Shown here one piece after another: positions 23,350 through 36,390 of a stretch of 64,000 nt of DNA. The notes below the pieces were generated by a model. That model was not told where the DNA came from. It did no database searches and worked only from the letters and a program-made list of their open reading frames with translations. A program made the position numbers and the translations under genes. Where the stretch lies: NCBI GenBank assembly GCA_028095005.1, contig CM051463.1, positions 3,890,295 through 3,954,294 of the forward strand. The letters run 5' to 3'. Each line of letters begins with the position of its first letter. Within the stretch, counting starts at the first letter, position 1. The stretch is from Rhynchospora pubera (Eukaryota; Streptophyta; Magnoliopsida; Poales; Cyperaceae).

Positions 23350-25211
23350 TACCTCGCAAGTTCTAGACAACAGTACAGCCTTCTCTCCAGTACTTAAGTA
23401 CTGGAACTTTCCTTTTCAGTTCATACCACGGTATCAGCAGGAACATATGCAGTAGGGCCGTTAATGGATAGAATTAGAATACAATAGAGGCATATTCGTT
23501 AACCGTATTTGTTAAAATTTTCTTTATCCATATTATATTCATACCCGTTAAAATTGACTTACTCATACCTTATTCTTACCCGTAATGAATTAATGATAAG
23601 GATAGATAACAGTAAAAAATGAATAATAATGATAATAATTCAATAAAAAAAAATGCAATATGAATAAATATATTAATAAAGTGCAACATTGAATAATACT
23701 TTAAATATAACAAAATCATATAATATCTCCTCACAATATTTTATCAGCGAAGGAGAATTCTAGAAGGATGGAGCAGCTGAGAGAACTTCCGAAATTAAAT
23801 TTTTATTTTCTCTAATGCGTGTAAATGAAAGTGGAAAAATAATAAAAATTATTAATGTAGTTTATTGTCTTAATTAAACCTACCAATATAATTACCTTAT
23901 TAGTTATTAACATATTAATTGGATATATTATGACAAGATTATACATTATATATTATATATATAACGGTATGAGTAAATAATGGTTACGAAATAACATTAC
24001 TAGTATCCTTATCCAATAAATTAACAAAAATAATGTTTACCCATACCCATATTAGATAACATAACGAAAATAAAATCTTATTTATATCCGTCTTATCAAA
24101 TAAGATACGAATATGATAAACAATTCCCAACAACTTTTCCTTAAAAGGAATGTGCGTATCGGAATGAGTTTTAACAAGAATTCAATTCATTTCAATATAA
24201 TAAAATTCAATAGAAATGATTTCCAAATAAAATTTAATGATCGGAAAAAATTTGTTCCAATACGAAAGAAATGATTCACCTCTTAAAAATTGACTATTTT
24301 ATCCTCAATCATCTCTTTTGATGTTTGTATTTACAGTATAACAATAACAACCAATTAAACCGGTATTTTTATTTAACAAGAAATCTTTAGTTTCAAATCA
24401 AACAGTAATATCATACTAACCATGTCCGATATTTAATCAATCATTCATGTCTTTTTTATGTATGACCAAATGAGCAAAGAGACATGTAAAATATTGGTTT
24501 AAAAAATTAAACGAAGCGTATGTTCTGATCAGAAAATATTAAATGTCGCGAATTCCATTTGACGTTTGGGCTGTTAGATTTTCATTCCGATCAGACCCTA
24601 AAAGATTACCCCTAATATGCACATACCTTGTACTCTTTCCTTTACTTTAGAATACACTTCTTATTGAAGTTGTGCAAATCGAACTTTCCTATCCTTTTCA
24701 ATTATTTTTTAAAGATATTAACAATTTATCTAACAGTCTAGTATTAAGCACTAACGGTCAATTTTGCACGTGAAATTGAGGTCAGGACTAAATATATGTA
24801 ACAAATAATGCAAAAACTATATGGAAACATATTTTCATTAATTTGAACAATATCAACAATTTGGATTCTAATTTGAACAATAACAACAATTTGGATTTGA
24901 AATTTGAATTTTGAAATATTATTAAAGTAGGAAGTTTTAGCATACGTGAAACAAAAAATTGTGGTACTAGCTATAGCCTGACCCATTTTATTATGACAAA
25001 ACATTATTTCAGAATATTCTTTTTTTTTTCCGAAGAAATCTTAATTAAATACTATTAATGTTGTGCATGGACCAGACGATATAAATACTAACCATCCCAG
25101 TGAAGTGCCTAAAGGGTTGAGAGACACCCTATTTATGAACTATTGAAGACAAATGTAGCTCCGTCCCCTAAATAGCTATAATTTAATTAGCTATTGAATT
25201 TTAATTCATAT
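23350..25211. other. AT-rich intergenic DNA
   Basis: No gene recognised. The part around 23450-24120 is rich in GATAAGGATA/TATCCTTATC-like motifs and could be another decayed MITE, but its limits cannot be set. Confidence 0.45.
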
Positions 25212-25220
25212 ATATATATA

Positions 25221-25643
25221 GAGAGAGAGAAAAAAAACCTATGGTGCATACAAATGTACGGAAGCTTCAGTGCATACTGATCCAAACTCTTGGATCTGCT
25301 TCAAAATGACCGATCTAAACCGTCTAATATAATCTTCCTATTGTAATCACCTTACCGACCAAATTTTATATTTTTTTTAAATTTTTAAGTATTTTTTTTC
25401 AAATTTTAGAAAATTGCAAATCCAATTTTTTCTAACCGTTCAAAAATAGCAATTTTTAAAACTAAAAAAAAAAAACTTAAAAATATCGAAAAAATGCAAA
25501 ATTTGGTCGGCAAGGAGATTTCATTAGGGAGATCATATTGGACGATTTGGATCGGTCATTTTGAAGCAGATCCAAGAATTCGAATCAGTATACACCGAAG
25601 CTTCCGTACATTAGTATGCACCATAGGTTTTCTCTCTCTCTCT
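25221..25643. mobile_element. Fold-back MITE, family F, copy 1
   Basis: Arms of about 150 bp: CCTATGGTGCATAC...GGAAGCTTC on the left and the inverted copy on the right, with inner motifs GATCCAA, TTGGATCTGCTTCAAAATGA and ACCAAATTTTATATTTT. It sits in TATATA sequence, which makes the flanking duplication ambiguous. The inner core is shared with elements at 26778, 27655 and 61735. Confidence 0.8.
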
Positions 25644-25650
25644 ATATATA

Positions 25651-26768
25651 TTTATACGTATTTTAATTCATATATTTACTCCACGATTCATTATTGTTTT
25701 GAGTTGAAGCAGACGTAAAAAAAAAAAGGAGTTGGGTACATGTAAATTTCTCCGATACTTCAAAGGAATTTCAAGTTTATGGCCAACCTAACAAAACATT
25801 TGTTGATATCTCCATGTGCGGACGTCTAAAAAATCACAATTAATTAAAGTTTTATTTAAAATTAATTTTGGATAAGTATATGCTAGGACTGGTCCATCCA
25901 TCAAGGACATCTAACCAATCATTCCTCTCCTGTCATTATTTTAAAAACAGTAGTTATGCTCTTATCCTACAACAACTTGTTTCATCACCATCATCAATTT
26001 ATTTTTTGATATTTTTAGCTCTCTAGGAGGTGATACGTTACAATCCCAACGGCTAGTATAAACAGAATTTTGAAAATAAAATATTAAAGAAAAATAGCTG
26101 TTCACCAATGACATGCTACAAGAGTATCTTTAGAATAGTTATATCATATGGACCACAAGTCCACAACTTAAAAAGAAAAACGGAAAAATGGGGAACAAAA
26201 TAAGGACGGAATTATTATAGATATATGTCAAGAGGATATCACTTTTAGTCTATACTTTGAGGTCCATAAATTTTCGCTTCAAAATACACATTTTTCGGAA
26301 AATTTCTTTCAGTATCTAAATGTATTTATAAGTAGCCCTAACTCCTTAGTTGAAATTTAAAATTCCGAAAAATACTAATTTTCAATTGAAAAAAAAAATT
26401 ATAGGACCGTGATTTCAATATCCTGCCATTCAAGGATTGTGATTTGAACGTCCGGTGAAGTTGAAGGGATTTGATTTCTATATGTGCGGCACTAGAAAGA
26501 TCATGATTTGAGAATCGGCACAGACACTAAATACCATATAATTAAAATTCTGACCTTAATGAACATATTTTTTTCCCCTATCATTTGTGTCGGAAACAAC
26601 TAGAGCTGTCATCTAACATTCAAATCTTAACAAGTTTCAAGAGATTTTTATTTATTATTTTTTTCTAATCAATTAACTTAGTATTTTACTTTTATTAACT
26701 AAAATATTACGAATTCCATTGCCTATTAGATACTTCTCTATTTGTAAATCACAAGAAATCGTCTCCTT
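25651..26768. other. Intergenic, nothing recognised
   Basis: AT-rich, with no supportable gene or bounded repeat. Confidence 0.5.
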
Positions 26769-26777
26769 ATTATTTAT

Positions 26778-27145
26778 TGGATTGGCTAGTGTGAAATATA
26801 TGGGATACATACACTTGTCCAAGATGATAAAATTTTAATTTTTAAGATTAGAACGGTTGATCTCTACGATATAAAATCTCTATGGAGACCAATTTTATAT
26901 TTTTCAAAATTTTTAATTATTATTTTGGAATTTTTGAATATGCTCAATCTAAAAAATTATGAACCCTCAAATTTTGAAAATTTGAAAAAAATAGTTAGAA
27001 AATTTGAAAAAAATATAAAATTTGATTTTCAAGGATATTTTAATATAGAAATCATATTGAGAGGTTTGGATCAGCTGTTTAAAATTTTAATGGTCGAAGT
27101 TTGAATCGTGTTTGAAGTCTTATATATTTGATTCTAGCATTACTC
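26778..27145. mobile_element. Fold-back MITE, family F, copy 2
   Basis: Diverged inverted arms with the family core (GAACGGTTGATCTCTACGAT...ACCAATTTTATATTTTTC and its inverted partner). Flanked by a 9-bp direct repeat ATTATTTAT (26769-26777 and 27146-27154), the length expected for Mutator-type insertion, although the sequence is low in complexity. Confidence 0.7.
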
Positions 27146-27383
27146 ATTATTTATTATTTTATAGGTTGGAAATAATTCAGTTTTTTCAGCAATAAGAATT
27201 CCAAGAGATGTCTGTACATAATTGGAGATAATTTTCATACTTGGTTAAAAAATAACTTTTAAGGGTGCATGCGAAAAATTCCAAAATTGTTTTAACTTTG
27301 AATCAACAAATGAAATCATAAAAACGCGGAGACACGAACAGGGAAGCTTTTAAAATCCATGATCCTGACCGTTTATTATCTTA

Positions 27384-27571
27384 GGCTCCGTTTGGACGGC
27401 TTCTTCCGGAATAAGGAATAAGGAATAACCACTTTTTACCAATAAATTTATTTCTAACCATCCAAACTCTTCACAAAAGTTACACACTTCTCAATAAATT
27501 TATTCCTTCCTAATAAATTTCTTCCCTTCTTCCTTCTTCCTACCTTATTCTCAACGCATCCAAACGAAGCC
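27384..27571. mobile_element. Tourist-like MITE, 188 bp
   Basis: Inverted termini GGCTCCGTTTGGA / TCCAAACGAAGCC with TTA on both sides (27381-27383, 27572-27574), the 3-bp duplication of PIF/Harbinger elements. Interior repeats AATAAATTTATT motifs. Confidence 0.85.
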
Positions 27572-27654
27572 TTATATCCGTCTCTTTCTCATCCAACGGT
27601 AGGTGATGCTCCCATCCTTCTAGTATTATTTTGAGAAACCTTCTATTATTGAAT

Positions 27655-28058
27655 GAGATGGGCTAAAATCAGCCACGACTGACGAATGCAATCGTCAGCT
27701 ACGATCAAATCTCAATTTTCGAGATTCTAACGGTCGATCTGAACCGTTTAATGTGTTCTCCATATTGAAATCTCATTGGAGACCAAATTTTACATTTTTC
27801 TGAAATTTTTTAGTATTTGTTTGATATTTTACAAAATTCTTAATCTAAACAATTCTGGACCCTTCAATAACTATGATTTTTAAAAATCTAAAAAAAATAG
27901 TAAACAAAATCAGAAAAATATAAAATTTGGTCTCCAATGAGATTTTAATATGGAGAACGCATTGAACGGTTCGGATTGACTGTTAGAATCTCGAAAATTG
28001 AGATTTGATCGTAGCTGACAGGTGCATCCGTCAGTCGTGGCTGATTTTAGCCCATCTC
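27655..28058. mobile_element. Fold-back MITE, family F, copy 3 (404 bp)
   Basis: Almost perfect long inverted arms starting GAGATGGGCTAAAATCAGCC. Flanked by an exact 9-bp duplication TTATTGAAT (27646-27654, 28059-28067), which supports a Mutator-type insertion. The core GAACCGTTTAATGTGTTCTC / inverted partner is shared with copies at 25221, 26778 and 61735. Confidence 0.9.
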
Positions 28059-28067
28059 TTATTGAAT

Positions 28068-29466
28068 TGAATAACAAATATTTATGTAGCATGCATTTTG
28101 GAACTTTAAATACAACTTCAGAGTTCAGATAATGTATTGAAATATATTTTTTTAAATAAAATAATATACAGGGTTGTTGGTCGTAAGGCCAGCTTTTCAG
28201 CCAACCACCGTCCGGTCCACCGACCAACGATTTTCACTTAAATAAATCGAGTATTTGTAGCATTTAATCATGTCAAATTTATCATTATATAGTACGTCTC
28301 TAATTTCAAAAGCTCTAAGAAAAAAGCCGGACAAATACAATTCCAGATGTTCTGTGGAGTTAATTACGAGTGCAAATGTGTAACGAGTCAGTAAAGGTAA
28401 AGTTCTCAAATAATAAGAACCCGCCAATCAAGTAATGATTCGCTGTATAGTATATCTAAGCCTAAGGAGGTAAAAAGTAAAAACATGGAGTGGGAAAAGC
28501 AAAGAGAGACCGTACAAAGGAGAGTAAAGGACCGACACCTTCAGTGGAAAGTACCTGGAAGAACACTACTTCTACTTGTTTGTTCTTACGCTACACTACG
28601 CGCCGAGTCCATGTAAATGGCACTATGACAGTTCGATGCTGCATATGATATGATATTCGGTCTATTTCTAGGCCGGCCCCTAATGTTGCTACTATTTAAG
28701 TCTCTCTTCTTTATACTAATATGGACAACAGTACAAGAACCTTTTCTTTTTGTTGAAACTTTGTTGTAACTATATACAAATTGGTATAATTGCATAAAAT
28801 AAAGAAAATTTGTTGGCCGTTTAAAATGATTTGGAGACTGAAAAAATATAAATATGAACCAGTTGGTACTTAACGCACAGAATTTCTGGCTGCTATTTTA
28901 TAAAATTAAGCAATGTCTTTTTTATTATGGAAAGCAAATATGGAGCGTGATTACTAAAATTGAGCATAATCATGGGAAATATGTATTGAGCATACCAATT
29001 TTTTATTTTCCATTATGGAAAATATTTATTGAGCATAATTATCGGAAATATGTTACCATAACTGAATCAAAACGCATAAATTTTCCAAATCGAGCATAAG
29101 ATTTCGTAATTTTATTCATTTGATTGATTCTTCACCCAGCTTTTTTTATTATTTCTAATTTATCTAAATTCTTTCTATCTATTAATCAATCAATGCATTC
29201 TTCATTCAATATAGTCATATAGATTACCACTCATTGTACGTATATCGTACAGAATATTTATTACCAACATTTTTTACATTAAATGCATCAACATTGATCA
29301 CGTCTATCATACATACAGCATTCCGGACACTGAAGCAACAAAATATGGTACTATTTGTATTGAAGGGACCCATATAAAAATACTTCCGAAATCAGCGGAC
29401 TAATAAGTAAAATCTGCTGAGACAATATTGTATTTGTATGAGCTTCTGTTCCGATGGCAGAGCTCT
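28068..29466. other. Upstream intergenic region of the AGP gene
   Basis: Only short frames without domains; no repeat is bounded. The last 100 bp hold the AGP promoter. Confidence 0.5.
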
Positions 29467-29478
29467 TTATATATATAC
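29467..29478 (+). promoter_or_regulatory. TATA box of the AGP gene
   Basis: TTATATATATA lies about 125 bp upstream of the start codon, followed by a C-rich leader typical of plant transcripts. Confidence 0.7.
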
Positions 29479-29514
29479 CCTTTTCCAACACCACTCACCA
29501 CCTCCGCTCACTCT

Positions 29515-29529
29515 AAACCCTAACCCTAG
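29515..29529 (+). promoter_or_regulatory. Telo-box in the AGP leader
   Basis: AAACCCTAACCCTAG matches the plant telo-box (AAACCCTAA), known from promoters and leaders of genes expressed in dividing cells. Its function here is inferred. Confidence 0.55.
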
Positions 29530-29602
29530 ATCTACTCCTACTACTTGCACTCACTCCACTCTCTCTCTCAACCTCTCTCCACCTCCACACCAGATCTAGA
29601 CA

Positions 29603-30058
29603 ATGTCGCGTCTCAACCTCCTCGCCATGGCTCTGGCCGTCCTCTTCATCTCCGCCTCCGCTCAAGCCCCTGGCGCCGCTCCTGCCGCCGCTCCCACCAA
29701 CGCACCGCCTCCTCCCGCTCCAGTCTCACCTCCTCCTGCCACACCACCAACCCCTGCTCCTGTCACACCACCAACACCCGCTCCAGTGACCCCACCAACC
29801 CCAGCTCCAGTCTCCACTCCTCCCGCTCCTGCACCAGCACCTCCCACCAAATCTCCTGCTCCGGCGCCAGTTTCCACTCCTCCGACCTCAACTCCGACCG
29901 AGTCTCCCTTGGCATCTCCTCCTGCTCCTCCTACCAGTTTGACACCGGCCGAGGCACCTAGCACCACCCCCAACGAATCCAACTCCGCCATCAGCTTCTC
30001 CGCTTCATGGATCGCCTCCGCTGCCGTCGCCGCTGCCGTCGTAGCGTATGCTTTCTAG
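29603..30058 (+). CDS. Classical arabinogalactan protein, GPI-anchored
   Basis: 151 residues. Residues 1-20 are a signal peptide ending in ISASA, and the mature protein would begin at Gln21. Residues 22 to about 122 are rich in Pro/Ala/Ser/Thr with repeated APV(T/S)PPTP and PAPAP motifs, the non-contiguous proline pattern that is hydroxylated and carries arabinogalactan chains. The C-terminus has small residues (NESNSA) followed by a hydrophobic tail ending AAAVVAYAF, as required for a GPI anchor. The protein would be at the plasma membrane and cell wall. It has one exon and a clear TATA box and leader. A glycine-rich frame on the other strand is its shadow. Which AGP family member this is cannot be told. 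Confidence 0.93.
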   Translation: MSRLNLLAMALAVLFISASAQAPGAAPAAAPTNAPPPPAPVSPPPATPPTPAPVTPPTPAPVTPPTPAPVSTPPAPAPAPPTKSPAPAPVSTPPTSTPTESPLASPPAPPTSLTPAEAPSTTPNESNSAISFSASWIASAAVAAAVVAYAF

Positions 30059-31203
30059 ATCAGGTGGATCTCTTGAGATCTGTGCAAGTGGAGGTTGAGT
30101 TGGGGTTGGGGTTTTCATTTTTCGCACATATAATTATTGTTGTTATTATCATTATCATTATTTGTTCTCTTTCTGGAGATCATTTTCATTTTTAGTTTGT
30201 TTATTATTATTATGGCTGATTTCATTCTGATCTTCTTTTATTTTGTTTGAGACTTGTCAGAGAGAGACAGAGAGAGAGATCTGGAGAGTTTAGTGCTGCC
30301 ACTGTTTGTATCATCTCTTCTTCTTCTTCTTAGTGGATTCTTTCTTGTATTAATTCCATTTTTGTGTCACTTTTTTTACTTTTCTTAGGTAAGCGTAAGT
30401 ATTTTTATTTTTGTGTGTAAAATTGTCAGATCTGGAATTAGGCTTAGAGCACTCAGCACTAGCTGCCACCTTAATTTTTTCAGTGGTCAGTGATCACTGA
30501 TTAAGTGTGAATTCTTTTTAATTTAATTATTTTAATGATTGATTAAAAATATTCCATATGATTAGTTGGGTGATGCGATATAGCAATAGAGACAGCTGTA
30601 ACGCAAACTAGTTTAGGAAGTGGGTGGTAGTAGCACGTGCAATGCATTAATCAGATACAACAAATGGACGGTCAGGATGCGTTTTGATTTTTGCTAGGGA
30701 TGGAAGGAAGGTTCCAGATGGGAGATCTGAATGGTACTTGCAATGTGGGTGTGTTTTGTTTTGTTTTGTTTTGGCGTGTGAAAGTGAGAGTCTGATAGTG
30801 TGTGTGCGACAGCTAGTGAGGATTTGGTTAAATTTTAAATTGGTTTTATTCCGACGAATATTTCATGTGGGGTTAGACTTAAACAAATGCGGATGTATCA
30901 GATGCATTGCCAGCTAAGAGAATGCACTTTAAATATTGTTTTTTAGCGTTAAGCTGTTCATTGCATGTGAGGTTAAAGTTGGGATTTTTTTTTGTGTACC
31001 ATACACAAAGAAAGCGACCTACTATATGTGTACTTATTATACTCTGTTTAGTATGATAAAGTTGGTGGTATGTATGTGGATGTATAAATTGTGCTCTTTC
31101 GTATTTTAGCAACATACCATTGTTGATATTTTCCCCTAGAAGTTAGAAATAAGAAAAATTATGGTATGGATGAGTTTGTTAAAATTCATTCGAATCTTAC
31201 TAA
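30059..31203. other. AGP 3' region and intergenic DNA
   Basis: T-rich sequence after the stop is likely 3' untranslated region. No second gene recognised. Confidence 0.5.
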
Positions 31204-32107
31204 TCAATCACAATTAATTGTTCATTATTCTGAATAAGTGGTTCAAATTTCAGTTCGATCACAATTGTTCATTATTTATTATTTTGAATAAATGGTCTAG
31301 ATTTCAATTCATATAGAAAAATTCATTCGTAACCAAAATTTTCTAAAACTAAAAGTTTACATGAAGTGAGAGCAAAAAGGGAAAAATATATATATAGTGT
31401 GAATGTATATATACAATCTCATGTACGAGTATGTAAAAAAACAAAAAAAAAAATTAAAAGGACATTGTGAATGAATAATATACAATCACATGTATGAGTA
31501 GGTTATGAGTTGTGGTAGCGGCTGTTAGAACTTAGAAGTATATTGAAAAATGAATGTTGCTATCAGTGTAGGTCCAAAGCAAATTTGGTTGAATTCTTAA
31601 AACGCTAATTGCGTTTGTACGATTAACCCCTTCCACAATTGACCAATATTTAGATTTCTCATGTGAAAAGAGAGAATAAGAACTGTGATCTTGGTTGATT
31701 CTATGATTGAACAAATGGAAGAGTTTTGAGCATGAGAGGAACAGAAACCCTCCACCTAACATGACCAAACCCACCTCTAAATGGGTTGTACAGACAGAGA
31801 CCCCATCTTGATCCGTTGTCAAATTTTCCTTCCCAAATGTATTTAAGTGTCACATTTAGCGCCACGAAATGGTTCAATTATACTTTAATATTAAATCTTT
31901 GAATATAAATGATTGAACTTGTTCTTTTTCGTGAATGGTTAGTGAATGTTGACGTTTCTAATTGCAATTTAAACATCATAAATCTGACAAATGTAATTTC
32001 ATTATCGTTGGGTTTATTATATATAATTATTAATTAATTTGACAGTTTGATTTCACCCTTATAAAAGAAAAAAAAAATGAAAGCTAGTGTCATATTTTTT
32101 CTGCAAC
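31204..32107 (+). repeat. 0.9-kb dispersed repeat, copy 1
   Basis: Matches 41381-42307 in the same orientation over its whole length, from TCAATCACAATT to TTCTGCAAC. Small indels separate the copies, for example ATGACCAAACCCACCTCT near 31750 is absent from copy 2. A 96-codon minus-strand frame (31532-31822) is broken by these indels in copy 2, so coding is not supported. Confidence 0.9.
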
Positions 32108-32734
32108 AAGGCAGTCTCCTGCTGGTCACACGTCGACTTAGATTGGAGATTAATTATGCTTACCGCGTTTTCTATTTTTTTCCCCTTCATTAAATTGCTC
32201 TCATAGGCGGTTATTGTCTACGAGTTTGTACTTGCATAAAAATAATTATGAAACCATCTTATTGAAAACCTGAGACAAAACATTACATATAAATAATGTA
32301 TTTAGAAATTGAAAGAGATGTTAATTTTAATTTGACTTCCGTTATCATATATCAGAGTGAATCTCAAAATGCAATAAGATCAATTGTTCAATACAAACAT
32401 AAAGCTACCAAACTTGTCCAAATGGCAATACCAATTTTCCTATACCAACTTGAAAAGGAAAACAAGGGGGCTATTGGCATTGGCGTGAGTTGAAATTAAG
32501 GTCAAGTTCTATTTTGCTTGCACAACAATGAAGTCTCAAAATACTTGCTTTCTTGTGCTCAAACAGTCAGCGCAGTGAAACCCAAAACAATTATGCGCTC
32601 GTACCTAATTTTTTTTTTCTTTGGTTAAACAAGAGATTGACTTTTACCCCAATTCTTTTTTTTAAAGAAAATATAGAAATAAAGGAAATGGGTTCTTTGT
32701 AAGATACATCACAAATGATAACTGCAATTTGATT
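32108..32734. other. Intergenic, nothing recognised
   Basis: AT-rich; a short frame at 32296-32493 has no recognisable domain. Confidence 0.45.
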
Positions 32735-33905
32735 TTTTGCTATCGTGTGCCATCGCTACTCTCCCTCCCTCCTCTGATGTGATCTTCTTTCTTTCTCTTT
32801 TCTTGACGCGCTCGCCTTCGCCTCTCTCCACTCTCCTTGCGCCTCCCCTCTCCTTCCCTTCTCTCCATTCCATCTCTTTTCCTCCATCTCCTTCTTTCGT
32901 TTTCTTCCAATTCTACTCTCCCTTTAGCCTCTGTCTCTATTTATTTCGTCTCTGCCTTTATGTGTTCAAATAATAAAAAAAGTTAAACAAAGTGAATACA
33001 TGAAGTACGTAAAGTGAACATATAAATAGATAAAGTGAACTACAAAAAACAAGTTGAACATGCGAAAAGCAACAAAGTGAACGCACGAATGAACTGGAAG
33101 AAACACTAAACAATTAACACAATAAAAATAAATAAATTCAACTCATAAATGAACAAACTGAACATGTAAATAAGTAAAGTGAACATATACAACAAATAAG
33201 TCCAACAAAAAAAAATTGGACATACATATAGAAATCTGAATAAAAATATAAAAACAAAATAAAAGAAACATAACCTGGTGTAACAAATAAAGCCAACATT
33301 TTATAATAATAGAAATGAACATATACAAAAATAAATAGTATAAAAAACTCACACAAGTTGAAAACATAGTCTTCAAATAAGATAAAAAGACGCATAGAAT
33401 ACGAAGGGAGATAGCGTTGGATGAGGGTGGAGAGATTGCTGGGTAGGAAGAGGAGGGATGAGAGGGAGATAAAATTGGATGAAGGGAAAGGGATAAAAGG
33501 GAGGGGAGGGAAATGACGCTGAATTAGCGTGAGATTTTCTAACCATGGCACTAGATGGTGTTTTTCTCCGATGACAACAGTCAATTTCTATAATAAAAAA
33601 TAAAATCACAATCTGCAGTTTTGCCATCGCTTGAATAAAGTGAACATATAAAATTGACAAAGTGACACATACAAACAAATAAGTTGAATGTGCATATAAA
33701 AAATCTGAACAACAATAAATAAAAATAAAATCTGACTCATAATTGAATAAAGAATGGGGAAGGGGGAAGATAACACTGAGGAAGAAAAATAGTGCTGGGT
33801 GAGGAGAGAATGGGTGGGGAGAAAAATAGCACTGAATGAGCGGAGCCTTTTCTAACAATAGCTCTGGATGGTATTTTTTCGGATGACAGTAGTCAATTTC
33901 TCTAA
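32735..33905. repeat. Array rich in AAGTGAACATA units with two larger repeat blocks
   Basis: A CT-rich block (32755-32960) is followed by many spaced copies of AAAGTGAACATA/AAGTTGAACATG. Two related larger blocks, about 33420-33600 and 33760-33905, both end in GATGACA...AGTCAATTTCT. Apparent minus-strand frames here are low-complexity Phe/Tyr/Pro translations of the repeat. It may be a decayed non-autonomous transposon, but its ends are not defined. Confidence 0.65.
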
Positions 33906-34579
33906 TAATATATAAACGTTTGTACCAATGAGACTCAATCAAACATCAACATGATCTTGGAAATGAAAATCCCAAAACCTAATTGTTCCTGACGGTACTT
34001 TGCAAAACCAAATGGGACGTGATCGGGTGCTAACCTAGTCAAAATAAACTCGTTTTACCTTATTTAATCTATCGTAGTAAAGCTAAGGATTGAATCAATA
34101 CATATCACTGTTCTAATACAGATAGATATTTGTAGTGAGTCTTAAATGTCTTTTAATTCTAAGTACATATATATGCAACATTCTCATTTAAATATTGTTG
34201 GAACAGGTTGCCCTGGAATGAATAGATGAGTGAACAATGATGCCTCCACACAGTCTTCCAGTGGAACTCAACATTATTTCTTATTAAGTTCATTTATATG
34301 AGAATAGCTAAGAGTTGCTACACTAATTTCAGCTACGTGGTAAATTTTAGTTGCTCGGATTATGAAATTAATGGATCCTAAGAAAAATAATGAGATGCGG
34401 TAATCCATATTTCAGTACTATACTACTATATGTATATATATATGTTGCTATTTGTTATTCGTTTACTATGTTGGAAAATGACGAAATAAATGTGATCAGC
34501 TCTAGTCATCCTAAGTACAGTAGTTAAATTGAATTGATTTGGTTGGGATGAATGTGTATGTGTTCCAGTTTAATTCATA
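33906..34579. other. Intergenic, nothing recognised
   Basis: No gene or bounded repeat seen. Confidence 0.45.
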
Positions 34580-34591
34580 CTAGGGTTGAAC

Positions 34592-34608
34592 ATCGAGCTT
34601 CGCTCGAT
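34592..34608 (-). other. Helitron 3' hairpin
   Basis: ATCGAGC-TTC-GCTCGAT, a perfect palindrome placed 12 bases from the CTAG terminus, the usual spacing for Helitron 3' ends. Confidence 0.75.
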
Positions 34609-35737
34609 ACATGAGTTCGTAACTCGTAAGTAATTGATTTGACAATGACCAAATTCGAGAAAAGGAAGAGACCCTGCCCGATTCTTTTAAGTAATTGCTT
34701 TCTATGTACAATCCATGAAATTGAAACAAATGTAAAAAGAAAAATCATTGTAAATACTTTAATAAGTCCCGGAAATTTTATTTTTCATTTTCCGAATACA
34801 ATAAAAATGCCAAGAATGTATACTATATTGAGGGAAGAGAAATACTATTAAGAAATTGAATACAAATATATCATCACAACGCCTCATTAATTTTGATTGA
34901 AAAAAGAAAGAATAGTTACCAGAAATAACCCCGTCAACTAATTACTCGCACAAAAAATTGAAGAATTACTGGTAGCAAGTTAGATAATTTTAAATGGTAC
35001 ATCAGTATCTCAATACTCACCTAAAAGATTGTAAACAATATTTACAGAATAGTCCCTCACTTTTTTATTTCATTACCAAATGTGTGTAGATTTTATATAA
35101 AACTTTAAATCAATATTATTTAAAGAGAACTAACAAAAAATATATTTGATTGATAGAAACAGAAAAATGAGGAAGCTTTTTTTAGAACAATACAAATATG
35201 AGTTAGTTAATAACGTTATGTATCTATATTAGTTTTTTGTTTATTTCACCCGCGAGCAACTGACATATTAAGATACAGTAGTTCATGTAGAAAGTTACAT
35301 TTGTCAGCTTCATCATAAATAGTAATGTCTTCAATGGTACCTATATAATAGAAATATATGAGAAGGAAATAGTATTGATAAATGATAGAAAAAATATTTA
35401 TTATATCATCATAAATCATGTAAAAGTTATCTATTATTGTTACCATTTCTATTCAGAACTTGCAAGTCCTACAAAACTGCACATAGTCAGAGATATTATA
35501 AAATACTGAAATACAAAAAGAAAATGAAATAATTAGAAGCTTCTTAAGAACCCGTGACCTCATAACAGACCTAATTTGAAATAATATCCGGATTTCTATG
35601 TTAGTCTCTGTAAATCATATTATGTTTTTCCATAAAAATAGTCCAGAAGTAAAAAAAAAAAAATGACCTCTGCTGTAGAAGCCGTACACATATATATAGA
35701 TAAAAAAGAAATGACCTCTGCAGGAAAATCTCATTAC

Positions 35738-35833
35738 CTCTTTATCCAAGGGAACAGAATTCATCGCCCAAACATTTCTATTTTTGGTATCAACAGCCTC
35801 CCACAATTTCAAGACTCTAGCATAGATAACATC
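35738..35833 (-). pseudogene. RPA1-like OB-fold exon fragment in the Helitron
   Basis: A 32-codon exon between a CACAG acceptor and a GTAATG donor encodes a stretch with VLKLWEAVDTKN. This resembles the N-terminal OB-fold start of plant replication protein A large-subunit-like proteins (valine-rich strand, RLWxAxxTKN). Such genes are often carried by plant Helitrons. Other exons of the protein were not found, so this is a gene fragment. The assignment rests on a short motif. Confidence 0.5.
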
Positions 35834-36390
35834 CTGTGCATTCTGTTAGTCAGTCGTGAAATGGGCAAAACGATAGTCATGACAGTCTGGGGAAAAAATA
35901 AATATTCAAAATGTAATGCATAGAACCAAAAACAATTAAAATGGAAATACTGTTTGGACAACAATCTGTGACTGTTCTTTCTCCCGATTGACAGGAGAAA
36001 CTTAAAATGGGATGATCTATGCAGTACAATCCAGAGACATTAATTTGCAATAATTACTTCCTATAGGCAATATTCTATCCATAAAGTTCACAATGTATAA
36101 TTAAACTTCAAGAAACCTACCAGTTACCTATTCACCAAACACATGTTAATCACTTCAAGGCTAAAGGCTCGGCTAACCCCACTTCCAAACTCCCCACCAA
36201 ATTTGTGCCATTTGAATACGGTTCATTATATGGCAGAGGGTATTATAGTCTTTGAGAAGAGATCATAGAACATCATAAACAATTCAAACACAACCAGACA
36301 AACAACACTAAATGTACAACCATTCAAAATGTAAATACAAATTGCTAACCTGACATGAATTATAGGATATTTATTTCAAGCAAGGAACTA

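Noticed and set aside
29662..29991. 109-codon glycine/valine-rich frame on the minus strand
   Set aside because: It is the exact antisense of the proline-rich AGP gene; its composition is explained by the complement of proline codons.
31532..31822. 96-codon minus-strand frame in repeat copy 1
   Set aside because: Indels in copy 2 at 41381-42307 break the frame, so there is no sign of selection for coding.
33138..33942. Long minus-strand frames rich in Phe, Tyr and Pro
   Set aside because: They are translations of the AGTGAACATA repeat array and of purine-rich blocks, with low-complexity composition.
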